The translations under genes and the position numbers were made by a program. From Allobosea sp. (GTDB taxonomy: Bacteria > Pseudomonadota > Alphaproteobacteria > Rhizobiales > Beijerinckiaceae), in NCBI RefSeq assembly GCF_017308015.1, contig NZ_JAFKFW010000021.1, positions 28,460 to 92,459 of the forward strand: a DNA stretch of 64,000 bases. Reading direction: 5' to 3'. Below the pieces are notes generated by a model that did no database searches, was not told where the DNA came from, and saw nothing but the letters and a program-made list of their open reading frames with translations. Positions within the stretch are counted from its first letter, which is position 1. Every line of letters starts with the position of its first letter. Positions 55,889 through 64,000 of this stretch are shown here, one piece after another.

Positions 55889-57022
55889 GCGCGGTCGGTA
55901 AGGCTGGGCGAGGTCGCGAGCATTGTTGAGGGCAAGCGCGAGCTCGGTGATGTGCAGCGCGAGCGTGCCCGAGAAGCGTGGTGCTTCGCCGCGTTCGATC
56001 GCCTCCGCCTGGTCCGCCACGCCGCGCATGAAATCGATCTGCGAGGGATAGCTGGGCAAGGCTTTGCTCATGGGCTGGGCGGGATAGGGCAGCTTGCGCC
56101 CCGGAGCGGGCTTCCAGGGCAATGCGCGCCCGAATTTCGCTTCCGCCCGTGTCAGGATGCGTCCGAGCAGCGGCCGTGGCGCGCCGCTAGCCTCGATATG
56201 AACAACGGATCGGTTATCCCAGAGATCGCGCACCGTCAGCGAACCCCTATCGGCGAATATCTGTAGCGAACGGTCGCGCGGCGCGGCGAGCCCGTTGGTC
56301 AGCCGTGCGACGACGCCGGAGCGGAAATGCAGGCAGCCGACCGAGAAATCCGGCGCCATGACGATCTGCCCGGTGCCCGGCCCCTTGTCGGGGAAGGTCA
56401 CGGCCGAGAAGGCGGTCAAGCTCTCGACCGGTCCGAACAGCGTCACGAGCCAGGACAGAGCGTAGCCGGCATGCTCCAGCGTGCAGCCGATCTCGAACTC
56501 GTGCAGCCCCGGCCAGGGCGCGCCCGAGCGCGAGCGCCAACGAGACCATGTGTCGCGGAAGACCGGGCCGTCCTCCATCGCCGCATAGACCAGTCGCGGC
56601 GCGCCGATCCGGCCCGAGCGCAAGGCATCCTCGACGAGGCGATGCGCGTCGCTGAGGCCGTTGGCGGGGGCGGTCGCGAGCGTCAGGCCGGCGGCTTCTG
56701 CCTGCGCGACCAGCGCCTCGGCCTGCGCCAGCTCCATCGCCAGCGGTTTCTCGCAATAGACATGCTTGCCGGCGGCGAGGGCGCGGCTGGTGATCTCGTA
56801 ATGGCTTTCCGGGGTCGTCAGGTTGACGACGATCTGCACCGCCGGATCGGCGAGCAAAGTATCGAGATTGGGATAGGCCGGGACATCGTGGAAGGTGCGG
56901 AAGGCTTCAAGCCGCGCGGTATCACGATCCCAGGCGCCCGCGAGAGCGAGCGCCGGATGGTTCGCCAGCGTCGTCATGTAGTAGTCGGCGACGAACCCCG
57001 TGCCGACGATAGCGATCTTCAT
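55877..57022 (-). CDS. Gfo/Idh/MocA family oxidoreductase
   Basis: A 381-residue NAD(P)-dependent dehydrogenase. The N-terminal Rossmann fold is KIAIVGTGFVADYYM, and the cofactor/substrate motif is GKHVYCEKPLAMELAQAEALV (EKP motif, ~residues 93-97). A C-terminal beta-sheet dimerisation domain contains LHEFEIGCTLEHAGYALSWLVTLFG. Substrates in this family are sugars, inositols or related polyols; this member's substrate is unknown. The start at 57022 follows the Rossmann strand pattern. Confidence 0.88.
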   Translation of the reverse strand: MKIAIVGTGFVADYYMTTLANHPALALAGAWDRDTARLEAFRTFHDVPAYPNLDTLLADPAVQIVVNLTTPESHYEITSRALAAGKHVYCEKPLAMELAQAEALVAQAEAAGLTLATAPANGLSDAHRLVEDALRSGRIGAPRLVYAAMEDGPVFRDTWSRWRSRSGAPWPGLHEFEIGCTLEHAGYALSWLVTLFGPVESLTAFSAVTFPDKGPGTGQIVMAPDFSVGCLHFRSGVVARLTNGLAAPRDRSLQIFADRGSLTVRDLWDNRSVVHIEASGAPRPLLGRILTRAEAKFGRALPWKPAPGRKLPYPAQPMSKALPSYPSQIDFMRGVADQAEAIERGEAPRFSGTLALHITELALALNNARDLAQPYRPRSSF

Positions 57023-57112
57023 GCCTGAACCCGTTCCATCGACCGACAAGCCGATGGAACGGCCTCTATCAGGCAAGAATGAAGATCGGCTTTCGCGAAG
57101 GCGCGACCAGAA

Positions 57113-57156
57113 GCATTTTCGGGCGAAGTGGGTACCGGTTCGCTTGAAGAAAATGC
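57113..57156. repeat. Dispersed inverted repeat, copy 3
   Basis: A 44-bp element GCATTTTC ... GAAAATGC with inner GGGCGAAGTGGGTACCGGTTCGC. It is the best match to a repeat widely seen between genes in Hyphomicrobiales genomes, and is related to the copy at 8938-8983. It lies 17 bp beyond the arginase stop and 91 bp upstream of the Gfo/Idh start. Confidence 0.7.
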
Positions 57157-57172
57157 GGAAAATCTGGATACT

Positions 57173-58153
57173 TTACGCCGCCCCGATCGCGTTCGACGGG
57201 GTCTGCCGGTCGGTGATCTGCTGGCCGAACAGGCTGCCCGCGAGTTCCACCGCGAGACGGGCGGTCTGGCCGCGATCGTCGAGGAACGGGTTGAGCTCGA
57301 CGATATCCATCGAGCGCACCAGCCCGGAATCGTGCAGCAGTTCCATCACCAGATGCGCTTCGCGATAGGTCGCGCCGCCTGGAACGGTGGTGCCGACACC
57401 CGGCGCCAGCGGGGGGTCGAGGAAATCGACGTCGAAGGAGACATGCAGCACGCCGTTGGCGGCGCGCACCTTCTCGATCACCTGGCGGATCAGAATGCCG
57501 ACGCCGTGCTCGTCGATGGCGCGCATGTCGGCTATGTCGACGCCGCGCGCCTTCACGGCCGCCTTCTCCAGCGGGTCGATCGAACGGATGCCGAACAGGC
57601 TGAGCTGCTCATGCGAGATCGAGGCGCGGGGCTCCGTGCCGAGCAGGTCGTCGAGCCCGGTCTCGCCGCAGAGAAAGGCCGAGGACATGCCGTGCATGTT
57701 TCCGGAGGGCGAGATCGCCGGCATGTTGAAATCGGCATGGGCGTCGAGCCAGAGCACGAAGAGCTTTCGGCCCTGCTCCTGCCAGTGGCGGGCGACGCCG
57801 TTGACCGAGCCCATCGACAGGCTGTGGTCGCCGCCGAGGAAGATCGGCGTGTCGCCGGAGCGGGCGAGCTCGTAGGCGCGGGCACTGAGCGCGCGCATCC
57901 AGGCCGCGATCTCGTTGTAGAAGCGGGCATTGGCCGGGGCGGGGCCATCGACTGGCTTGAGATCCCGCGGCAGGATGTCGCCATGGTCGCTGACGGTATA
58001 GCCGAGGCTTTCCAGAACGCCGACGAGGCCCGCGGTGCGCAGGCCGGCCGGGCCCATCAGCGCGCCGCGGCGCGAGGCACCGACCTCGATCGGGCAACCG
58101 AGCAGGGCGATGCGACCGTGGGCGGCGGGAGCGTTCGTGCTGGAGGCGGTCAT
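57173..58153 (-). CDS. rocF: Arginase
   Basis: A 326-residue ureohydrolase hydrolysing arginine to ornithine and urea. The dinuclear Mn ligands are in FLGGDHSLSMGSVNG, LFVLWLDAHADFNMP and LHVSFDVDFLDPPLAPGVGT, and the late YREAHLVMELLHDSGLV segment is typical of arginase rather than agmatinase. RRGALMGPAGLRTAGL is the N-terminal arginase signature. It is monocistronic, preceded by a GC-rich stem-loop (58194-58219). Confidence 0.92.
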   Translation of the reverse strand: MTASSTNAPAAHGRIALLGCPIEVGASRRGALMGPAGLRTAGLVGVLESLGYTVSDHGDILPRDLKPVDGPAPANARFYNEIAAWMRALSARAYELARSGDTPIFLGGDHSLSMGSVNGVARHWQEQGRKLFVLWLDAHADFNMPAISPSGNMHGMSSAFLCGETGLDDLLGTEPRASISHEQLSLFGIRSIDPLEKAAVKARGVDIADMRAIDEHGVGILIRQVIEKVRAANGVLHVSFDVDFLDPPLAPGVGTTVPGGATYREAHLVMELLHDSGLVRSMDIVELNPFLDDRGQTARLAVELAGSLFGQQITDRQTPSNAIGAA

Positions 58154-58193
58154 GCTGGCGATCCGTTGGCAGGATTTCGATGGGCGTCACGCG

Positions 58194-58219
58194 CCGATGC
58201 GCCGTCCATGGCGCATCGG
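58194..58219. terminator. Stem-loop between efeO and the arginase gene
   Basis: A 10-bp perfect stem CCGATGCGCC / GGCGCATCGG with a 6-nt loop, lying after the efeUBO operon and before the arginase start on the same strand. No T-tract follows on the minus strand. It may be an intrinsic terminator aid or an arginase leader structure. Confidence 0.4.
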
Positions 58220-58260
58220 CTCCCCCCTGTCGAGTGGCGCGCTTACGTAACCGGTTGATG

Positions 58261-59085
58261 TCAGCCGAGGCCGAGAACGCCGCGTAGCTTGGAGAGGTCT
58301 TCCGCCAGCGTCGTGATCATTGCCGCCAGCGCCTTGCGGTCGGGCTCGCTCAGCTTGTCATAGGTCTCGAAGCCGCCGTCCTTGAGTCTGTACTTGGCCA
58401 GCGTCTTGTCGACGGTCTCGAAATTGGCGTCGATCTTGCCGGCCAGCGCCTGGTCCTCCTTGACGACGAGCGGGCGCAGCAGGTCGACGATTGTCTTGGC
58501 GCCGTCGACATTGGCCTGGAAGTCCCAGAGGTCGGTATGACTGTAGCGGTCCTCCTCGCCGGAGATCTTGGTCGCGGCGACTTCCTCGATCAGAACCGCA
58601 GCGCCGCCGATCATCTTGTCCGGCGGAATCGTCAGGCCCTTGATACGGCCCTGCAATTCGGTGACGTCGGCGAGCAGGCCGTCGGCGAAGGAGGCGAGCC
58701 CCTCCGTGCTGTTCTTGGCGAAGAGTCCGTATTCGATGCGATGGAAGCCGGTGAATTCCGGGTCCTCCTCCTTCTTCTCGTGATCGTCGGCGCGCGAGTC
58801 GATCTTGCCGTCGAGATCGCTGAAGAGCTCCGCGACCGGCTCGATCTTCTCGTAGGAGACGCGGGTTGGCGCGTAGAGCGCCTTGGCCTTGGCGAGGTCG
58901 CCGGCCTTGACCGCATCGGTGAAGGTCTTGGTGTCCTTCACCAGTTGCTCGACGCCCTTGGAGACATAGAGCTTGTACTCGGCGACCGGCGCCACGAGGT
59001 CGAGCGGCGAGGCGGCCTGTGCCGGTCCGGCGGCCACGGCGGCGATCAGGCTGGCACCGGCCAGCCCTGCGAAACGCAAGCGCAT
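58261..59085 (-). CDS. efeO: EfeO/imelysin-type iron uptake protein (M75)
   Basis: A 274-residue periplasmic protein with signal peptide (ending GPAQA). It consists of the imelysin/M75 domain only, with the metal-binding HxxE motif in [12 protein letters not shown] and the conserved [18 protein letters not shown]. It lacks the N-terminal cupredoxin found in E. coli EfeO; that module is instead fused to EfeU in this operon. It likely binds iron for delivery to EfeU. It is the last gene, 1 bp after efeB. Confidence 0.9.
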   Translation of the reverse strand: MRLRFAGLAGASLIAAVAAGPAQAASPLDLVAPVAEYKLYVSKGVEQLVKDTKTFTDAVKAGDLAKAKALYAPTRVSYEKIEPVAELFSDLDGKIDSRADDHEKKEEDPEFTGFHRIEYGLFAKNSTEGLASFADGLLADVTELQGRIKGLTIPPDKMIGGAAVLIEEVAATKISGEEDRYSHTDLWDFQANVDGAKTIVDLLRPLVVKEDQALAGKIDANFETVDKTLAKYRLKDGGFETYDKLSEPDRKALAAMITTLAEDLSKLRGVLGLG

Positions 59086-59086
59086 A

Positions 59087-60406
59087 TCAGTCTCCTGTCT
59101 TGCGGGGGAAAGATTTGGTCGAGGCGGGCGCGATCCCGCGCGCGGCGCGGATCAGGCCAGCGCCGAGATAGCTTCCGGCGTCCGGCACACCGGGCAGGGC
59201 GAAGAAATAGCCGCCGCCGACGGGCTTGATGTATTCCTCCAGCGGCTCGCCATCGAGCCGCCTCTGCACGGCGATGAAGCTGCGCTCGAGATCCTGCTGG
59301 AAGCAGATGAAGAGCAGCCCCATGTCGAGCTGCCCGGCGCGGGTGACACCGTTGGAATAATTGAACGGCCGGCGCAGCATGCGGCTGGCTTCCGTCTCCG
59401 GCCGGCGCGGATTGGCGAGCCGGATATGGGCGTCGAGCTTCGTAAGCTTGCCTTCGGGGTCGTCGGTATAAATGGGCTCGTCATACTCGCGCTTGCCGCC
59501 GAAGGGGGCACCGCTCGCCTTCTCCCGGCCCATGATCGCTTCCTGCTCGCCGAGCGGCGTGCGGTCCCAGCGCTCGACGAAATTCCGGATGATCCGGACC
59601 ACCTGATAGCTGCCATTCGCGGCCCAATCCGGTTCGCCCGAGCTGGACTGTACCCAGACGAGATGGTCCATCAGCGCGGTGTCGGCGGCATCGGGATTTG
59701 CGGTGCCGTCGCGGAAGCCGAGCAGGTTGCGGGCGCTCTCCGCCGGCTCGCTCTGTTTCGGCTTGAGCACCGGTACCGTGCCCTCCTGCTTCCAGCGCAG
59801 CAGCAGGAGGTCGGGCGCGTTCTTCAGGATGTCGCGCAGCGCATGGATGCTGGTATCGGCGGTATTGGCGCAGAATTGCAGCAGCAGGTCGCCATGGCAG
59901 AGCGTGCCGTCGAGCGCGTCGTTGCGGAAGCGCTTCATGCGCTGGAGATGCCTGGGCTTGAGCGGCCCGAGCCCAAAGCGCTCGTCGAAGAGCGAGGCGC
60001 CAAGCGCGACGGTGACGGTGAGGTTGTCGGGCGCGATGACGGGGCCGAGGATGCCGCTGTCCGGCGGCGGGAAGCCTGGATCGGCAGTCGGCGCCGGCCC
60101 GCCCTGCATCAGGAAGGCGATGCGCTCGCTGAGCAGGCGGAAGAGCCGTTCAAGTTCGTCGAGCGAGGTCGCGGTGACGTCGAAGGCCGCGACGAGGCCC
60201 GTGGCCGGGCGCGGCGTGACGATGCCGGATTGATGGGTGCCGTGGAAGGGCTGGCGCTGGGCGGTGGTGTCGCTCTCCGGCGCCGCCGCCGGGTTCTGGA
60301 CCGGCTCGCCTGCGGCCTGGGCCAGCGAGGCTCCGCCGAGAGCCGCCGCACCACCGGTCAGAAGCAAGCGCCGTGAGGGTGTGAAGGGATTGGACGGCTT
60401 GGTCAT
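59087..60406 (-). CDS. efeB: EfeB Dyp-type heme peroxidase, Tat-exported
   Basis: A 439-residue deferrochelatase/peroxidase. A twin-arginine signal ([17 protein letters not shown]) directs folded heme protein to the periplasm. The Dyp hallmark GFRDGT (in [14 protein letters not shown]) supplies the distal Asp. The late [36 protein letters not shown] is EfeB-typical. It is thought to oxidise Fe(II) or assist iron transfer in EfeUOB. Its ATG overlaps efeU by 4 bp. Confidence 0.93.
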   Translation of the reverse strand: MTKPSNPFTPSRRLLLTGGAAALGGASLAQAAGEPVQNPAAAPESDTTAQRQPFHGTHQSGIVTPRPATGLVAAFDVTATSLDELERLFRLLSERIAFLMQGGPAPTADPGFPPPDSGILGPVIAPDNLTVTVALGASLFDERFGLGPLKPRHLQRMKRFRNDALDGTLCHGDLLLQFCANTADTSIHALRDILKNAPDLLLLRWKQEGTVPVLKPKQSEPAESARNLLGFRDGTANPDAADTALMDHLVWVQSSSGEPDWAANGSYQVVRIIRNFVERWDRTPLGEQEAIMGREKASGAPFGGKREYDEPIYTDDPEGKLTKLDAHIRLANPRRPETEASRMLRRPFNYSNGVTRAGQLDMGLLFICFQQDLERSFIAVQRRLDGEPLEEYIKPVGGGYFFALPGVPDAGSYLGAGLIRAARGIAPASTKSFPRKTGD

Positions 60407-62238
60407 GACTTGCGCTCCGCTTCGGGCAAAGCGAGCGCCTTGCGCATGGTTGCGAGGTCCTCGGCCAGCGCCCGTAGCGAGCCGCCCGGCTTGGCCTCAT
60501 CCGGCAAAGCCACCAGATCCGCCCGGACACGTCCCGCCAGTTCGGGATCGATGCGCGTGGCCAATGGCAGCAGCAGCTTTGCGATATCGCGCGCCGCAGC
60601 GACCTCCTCGGGCGAGGCGGTTTCGTTGTCGGGAGACGACAGGATGTCGATCGCGCCGGCCAGCATCGTGTCCGGCAGGACGGTGCGCTGGGCGAGCGCA
60701 GCGCGGAAGGCCTCGGCGGCCGGCTTGATCCCGGATGCTGCGTTGGTCGCATCGTCAGCGAGGGCCGCCTGGAGCTTGCCGAAAAGGGCGCCGAGCTCGG
60801 TGTCTCCTGCCGTCGCTGGGTGCAGGCCGGACAGCAGCGTCGTGGCCTCACGACGGGCCTTGTCAGCAGCCTGTGAGGCGCCCGTGCTCTGGGCCTGTTC
60901 GAGCGCGTCGAGCGCTGCGCCCAGCGCGGCCGAGCGCTCGCTGAGGACGGCGCGGTATTCGGCGGCGGGGCCGATCATATCCATCAGGGTCAGGGTCGGG
61001 CGGGGTTGCGTCGTCGAGGCCTGGACGATCAGGCGGCCGCGCGGGGCGCTGAGCAGGCCGCAGGTGATGGCGTACTCGCCGGGATGGAGCTGCGTCGTCA
61101 GCCGCCGCGACTGGCCGGGCGCGATGTTCTCGCGCTCCTCCAGCACCATCACCCCGTCGAGGATCTCCCATTCCAGCACGCGTTCGCCGCGATTGGTCAC
61201 CACGAAGCTGGCCTTGCCGGCGGGGATCGTCAGCACGGCCGGCTGGCAGGTGCGGTCGGTGATCGCGATGGCGATGTCGGTCGTGCCGGTGTCGGCACCA
61301 CGCCGCACGCCTGTGCCCGCCGCATAGACGAACGCGCCGATGCCGATGAAGACCAGCAGAGCCGTACCGATACCGGCAAGTTTCAGGCGCGGCGAACGAC
61401 GGGGTTCGGAGCGCGGTGTGGCTGCTGCTGCCTGCCCCTCGCGGCCGCCAAGGAGAAACAGGGCGAGCATCGGGACGAGGAAGGCGAGATAGGCGATGAC
61501 CTCACCCAGCACCGCCCGCTCCTGATAACCGAAGAAGCCGGCGAGGATTGCGCCGAGCGCGCTGTCGGCCGGCAGTATCGTGCCGAGATCGTAGACGCTC
61601 TGCTGGAGCTGGTTCCAGACACCTGCCTCATGCAGGGAGCGCACGGCATTTGCGACGAGCCCGGCCGCGACGAACAGGATCAGGATGCCGGTCCAGCGGA
61701 AGAAGCTGCGTAGGTTCAGCTTCACGCCGAGCGCGTAGATGGCGTAGCCGATGACGGCCGCCAGTCCGATGCCGAGCCCGGCTCCGATCGCGGGTGCCCA
61801 GCCGCTGTTCTGCTGGAAGATCGCGAGCAGGAAGAAGACCGATTCAAGTCCCTCGCGCACCACGGCGAGAAAGGCGAGCCCGACCAGCGCCAGCCCCTGA
61901 TGGGCGCCGGACAGCGCGGCGTCGACACCGGCCTGCAACTCGCCCTTGATCGAGCGGGCGGCCTTGCGCATCCAGAACACCATCGAGGTCAGCATCGCCG
62001 CCGCGATCAGGCCGATCACGGCCTCGAACAGTTCCTGCCCGCGCTGGGGCAATTCTCCGATGAGGATGTCGAGCGCTGCGCCCGCAGCGAGGCTGGACGC
62101 ACAGGCGAGTGCGACGCCGATCCAGAGCGCCGGCAGCCACTCGCGCCGCTCGCTACGGACCAGATAGCTCGCGACGATGCCGACGATCAGCGCGGCTTCG
62201 ATGCCTTCGCGGAGCATGATGAGAAACGGTACGATCAC
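60403..62238 (-). CDS. efeU: EfeU/FTR1 iron permease fused to cupredoxin and imelysin-like tail
   Basis: A 611-residue protein, more than twice the usual EfeU (~275). Residues 1-270 are an FTR1-type permease with two iron-coordinating REGxE motifs (REGIE at 10-14, REGLE at 128-132) and ~7 helices. An extra helix (~289-306) precedes a cupredoxin-like domain at ~320-408 with C331, Glu residues near 358-369 and C393. The C-terminal ~190 residues are helical. They begin LMDMIGPAAEYRAVLSE, like the mature start of EfeO in this operon ([17 protein letters not shown]), and end LRALAEDLATMRKAL, like EfeO's end, but lack HxxE. Confidence 0.88.
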   Translation of the reverse strand: MIVPFLIMLREGIEAALIVGIVASYLVRSERREWLPALWIGVALACASSLAAGAALDILIGELPQRGQELFEAVIGLIAAAMLTSMVFWMRKAARSIKGELQAGVDAALSGAHQGLALVGLAFLAVVREGLESVFFLLAIFQQNSGWAPAIGAGLGIGLAAVIGYAIYALGVKLNLRSFFRWTGILILFVAAGLVANAVRSLHEAGVWNQLQQSVYDLGTILPADSALGAILAGFFGYQERAVLGEVIAYLAFLVPMLALFLLGGREGQAAAATPRSEPRRSPRLKLAGIGTALLVFIGIGAFVYAAGTGVRRGADTGTTDIAIAITDRTCQPAVLTIPAGKASFVVTNRGERVLEWEILDGVMVLEERENIAPGQSRRLTTQLHPGEYAITCGLLSAPRGRLIVQASTTQPRPTLTLMDMIGPAAEYRAVLSERSAALGAALDALEQAQSTGASQAADKARREATTLLSGLHPATAGDTELGALFGKLQAALADDATNAASGIKPAAEAFRAALAQRTVLPDTMLAGAIDILSSPDNETASPEEVAAARDIAKLLLPLATRIDPELAGRVRADLVALPDEAKPGGSLRALAEDLATMRKALALPEAERKS

Positions 62239-62335
62239 AGCGAACCCGGCCCGGTTGCGCGTCGCGGTCAGCTATTCGCGGCGCAGACAGCCAGTGACTA
62301 GGCAAGAGCGCTTCGCGGGTCAATCAAATCCGGAT

Positions 62336-62364
62336 AGTTTAGAATGATCGTAAACTATTGAGAA
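62336..62364 (-). promoter_or_regulatory. Candidate efeU promoter overlapping the iron box
   Basis: On the minus strand TTCTCA (62364-62359), a 17-bp spacer and TAAACT (62341-62336) form a plausible sigma-70-type promoter ~100 bp ahead of efeU. The Irr-like box lies across the spacer and -10, a position suited to control of transcription initiation. Confidence 0.4.
62338..62354. promoter_or_regulatory. Irr-type iron control element (ICE-like box)
   Basis: Reads TTTAGAA-TGA-TCGTAAA, within a wider symmetric ATAGTTTA ... TAAACTAT. It fits the Hyphomicrobiales Irr box pattern TTTAGAA-N3-TTCTAAA with two mismatches. Irr is a heme-responsive Fur-family regulator acting under iron limitation. The assignment is by eye; RirA or another Fur-like regulator is an alternative. 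Confidence 0.5.
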
Positions 62365-62538
62365 TGCGGCGGATACTTGATCGAATACGAAACAGTCCGT
62401 GCATCTTTTGCCGTTGTCGTCTTGCAGTTGCGGTCATGTCGCGCTTGTGGCGAGCATCCACGTCCTGAGCGTCGCGTCTCACAACGGAAACGTGAATGGT
62501 CGAGACAGGCCCGACCGTGACGGAGATGCCTTGCGTCT

Positions 62539-63921
62539 TCAGCGACGCTTCAGCAGGATCATCTTCTCCTGCGTCATGTCGCGCATGGTGTAGGGGATGC
62601 CGCCGGTGCCGTAGCCCGAGACGCGCCGGCCGGCGAAGGGCATCCAGTCGGTGCGGAAGGTCGTGGGGTCGTTGACCATCACGGCTGAAGCGTCGAGCCG
62701 GTTCGCGGCGCGCATCGCGACATCGATGTCCTGCGCGAAGATGCTGGCCTGGAAGGCGACGGGGAGCGAATTCGCCCGCGCGATCGCGTCGTCGAGCTTG
62801 CTGTAGCGGTAGATCGCGACGACTGGGCCGAAGACCTCCTCGCTGGAGATGCGGGCTTCCGGATCGGGATCGATCAGAACGGTCGGCTCCAGCGTCGTCT
62901 CCGACAGGCGCTTGCCGCCGGTGGCGAGCTTCGCGCCGCCCTTCACGGCCTCGTCGATCCAGGAGGCGACGCGGTCGGCCTCCTTCGGGATGATCAACGG
63001 GCCGACCTCGGTGTCCTTCAGCGTCGGATCGCCGGTGCGCAGCTTCCTGACCCGGGCCACGAGCCGCTCGGTGAAGTTGTTGATGATCGCGTCATGGACG
63101 AAGATGCGCTGCGTCGACACGCAGACCTGTCCGGCATGGTAGTAACCGCCCTTCACGATCGGCTCGATGATCCCCTCGAGATCGGCGCTCCTGTCGACGA
63201 TCGCCGGTGCGACGCCGCCATGCTCCAGCGCCGAGCGGGCGCCATGGGCGAGCTTGGAATGCAGGTACCAGCCGACCTTGGCCGAACCGATGAAGCTCAG
63301 GAAAGCGATGCGCGGATCGGTCGCGAATTTCTCCGCCAGCGCGGTCTCTGCGGGCACGAATGTCTGGCACCAGGCTTCCGGCAGCCCGGCCTCATGCACC
63401 AGCTTGACGAAATCGATGCAGGAGAGCGGCGTCGTGCCGGCTGGCTTGACGATGACCGGACAGCCGACCGCGATCGCCGGCGCGACCTGATGCACGATCA
63501 GGTTGAGCGGGTGGTTGAAGGCCGAGATCGCCGCGACGATGCCGATCGGCTCCTTGGTGGTGAAGGCCCATCGATCGGCCGCCGCTGCCGAGAGCCCCAT
63601 CGGGATCTCGCGCCCGGCGAAGTTCCTGAGTTCCTCGGCGGCATTGTAGACGCCGTCGACCGCCCGGTTCGCCTCGACGATCGCGTCCGGCAGCGGCTTG
63701 CCGCCCTCGTGCGCGATCTGCATGGCGAAATGGTCGCGCCTGGCTTCGAGGAGGCCCGCGAGCTTGCGCAGGATCGCGATGCGCTGATGCGGCTTCAGCC
63801 AGTTGTCGCGGTCCTTGAAGACGGCTTGCGCCGCCTGCAGCTTGCGTTCGAGCGCAGCCTCGTCATCGGTCCCGATCTCGGTGATCGGGGCGCGGTCATA
63901 GGCCTGAACAACCTGGAGCAT
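62539..63921 (-). CDS. NAD(P)-dependent aldehyde dehydrogenase family protein
   Basis: A 460-residue ALDH. Catalytic Cys in HAGQVCVSTQRIFV and general-base Glu in ALEHGGVAPAIV, where the usual ELGG reads EHGG. The cofactor region is FLSFIGSAKVGWYLHS and the C-terminal motif is EEVFGPVVAIYRYSKLDDAI. The EHGGVAP form and the MVNDPTTFRTDWMPFAGRRVSGYGTGGI ending resemble the phosphonoacetaldehyde/sulfoacetaldehyde/lactaldehyde group, but the substrate is not resolvable here. It starts at the ATG 63921. Confidence 0.88.
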   Translation of the reverse strand: MLQVVQAYDRAPITEIGTDDEAALERKLQAAQAVFKDRDNWLKPHQRIAILRKLAGLLEARRDHFAMQIAHEGGKPLPDAIVEANRAVDGVYNAAEELRNFAGREIPMGLSAAAADRWAFTTKEPIGIVAAISAFNHPLNLIVHQVAPAIAVGCPVIVKPAGTTPLSCIDFVKLVHEAGLPEAWCQTFVPAETALAEKFATDPRIAFLSFIGSAKVGWYLHSKLAHGARSALEHGGVAPAIVDRSADLEGIIEPIVKGGYYHAGQVCVSTQRIFVHDAIINNFTERLVARVRKLRTGDPTLKDTEVGPLIIPKEADRVASWIDEAVKGGAKLATGGKRLSETTLEPTVLIDPDPEARISSEEVFGPVVAIYRYSKLDDAIARANSLPVAFQASIFAQDIDVAMRAANRLDASAVMVNDPTTFRTDWMPFAGRRVSGYGTGGIPYTMRDMTQEKMILLKRR

Positions 63922-63950
63922 GGGTCTTTCTCCTCGGAATGGCGCGGGTC

Positions 63951-64000
63951 ATCCCGGACGTAGCGAAGCGAAGATCCGGGATCCATGCCGGAGCGCTGCC
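63951..64000. repeat. Intergenic palindromic repeat at the right edge (partial)
   Basis: ATCCCGGA (63951-63958) and TCCGGGAT (63975-63982) flank CGTAGCGAAGCGAAGA, followed by CCATGCCGGAGC. This is a well-known intergenic repeat type of Hyphomicrobiales (the 'GGATCCCGG...CTTCGCTTCGC' element). It runs into the window edge, so its full extent is not seen. Confidence 0.65.

Larger units (their letters stand above)
62239..62538. other. Intergenic region upstream of efeU
   Basis: A 300-bp gap between the efeU start and the aldehyde dehydrogenase stop. It contains the AT-rich promoter and Irr-like box around 62330-62365. A 64-codon plus-strand ORF at 62399-62593 runs into the dehydrogenase gene and has no family resemblance, so I do not call it. 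Confidence 0.5.

Noticed and set aside
62399-62593. 64-codon plus-strand ORF upstream of efeU
   Set aside because: No ribosome-binding site of note, no family, and it overlaps the end of the aldehyde dehydrogenase gene.

Overview
The window is GC-rich chromosomal DNA with alphaproteobacterial gene content, most likely from the order Hyphomicrobiales (Rhizobiales). A Bosea-like genome is my best guess, but that is an inference from gene content. The supporting signs are a SAM-II type methionine riboswitch, a Caulobacter-style tad/cpa pilus locus with CtrA-like sites, the trpA-accD-folC order with an AccD that has lost its zinc ribbon, an aroA-cmk pair divergent from a TIGR02300-type acidic protein, an Irr-like iron box, and several short dispersed repeats typical of this order. 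I found no insertion sequence, prophage, integrase or CRISPR array. Most of the window looks like core or stable accessory chromosome.

Layout, 1-17 kb: a truncated XRE regulator divergent from a small membrane protein; a secreted phytase/esterase-like protein; the methionine uptake operon metNIQ, read leftwards behind a SAM-II riboswitch, a 22-codon leader ORF and two unknown small genes; a DUF2946-like protein and a PCuAC copper chaperone; a DHDPS-family aldolase and a FAH-family hydrolase; a cold-shock protein with a structured leader; an MFS drug exporter, a GST, an LPG-synthase-type membrane protein, and a YddA/SbmA-type ABC exporter with damaged nucleotide-binding motifs.

17-27 kb: NADP-malic enzyme, a 5TM-PAS chemoreceptor-like protein, mutS, an NlpC/P60 hydrolase, a MarR regulator and a leucyl aminopeptidase. 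27-39.5 kb: a complete tad (Flp pilus) locus. tadD converges on tadC-tadB-cpaF-cpaE-cpaD-cpaC-cpaB, followed by the prepilin peptidase cpaA and a 57-residue Flp pilin gene. Divergent from these are a secretin-N-domain protein and two TadE/G minor pilins. The proteins assemble, power and process one pilus system.

39.5-54.5 kb: a membrane-anchored retropepsin-like protease, a sugar/ketodeoxy-acid kinase pair with an aldose epimerase, an L,D-transpeptidase, an aldo/keto reductase, folC-accD-trpA, hrpB, a DUF1194 protein, cmk-aroA and the TIGR02300 protein. 54.5-64 kb: tRNA-Ala(GGC), a decayed D-cysteine desulfhydrase pseudogene, a Gfo/Idh/MocA oxidoreductase, arginase, an efeU-efeB-efeO ferrous iron uptake operon behind a probable Irr box, and an aldehyde dehydrogenase.

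I see no wholly new multi-gene system. The least ordinary items are the SAM-II/leader-ORF arrangement ahead of metNIQ, the EfeU permease fused to a cupredoxin and an imelysin-like tail, the ABC exporter with a broken Walker A and H-loop, and the related dispersed inverted repeats sitting just upstream of genes.
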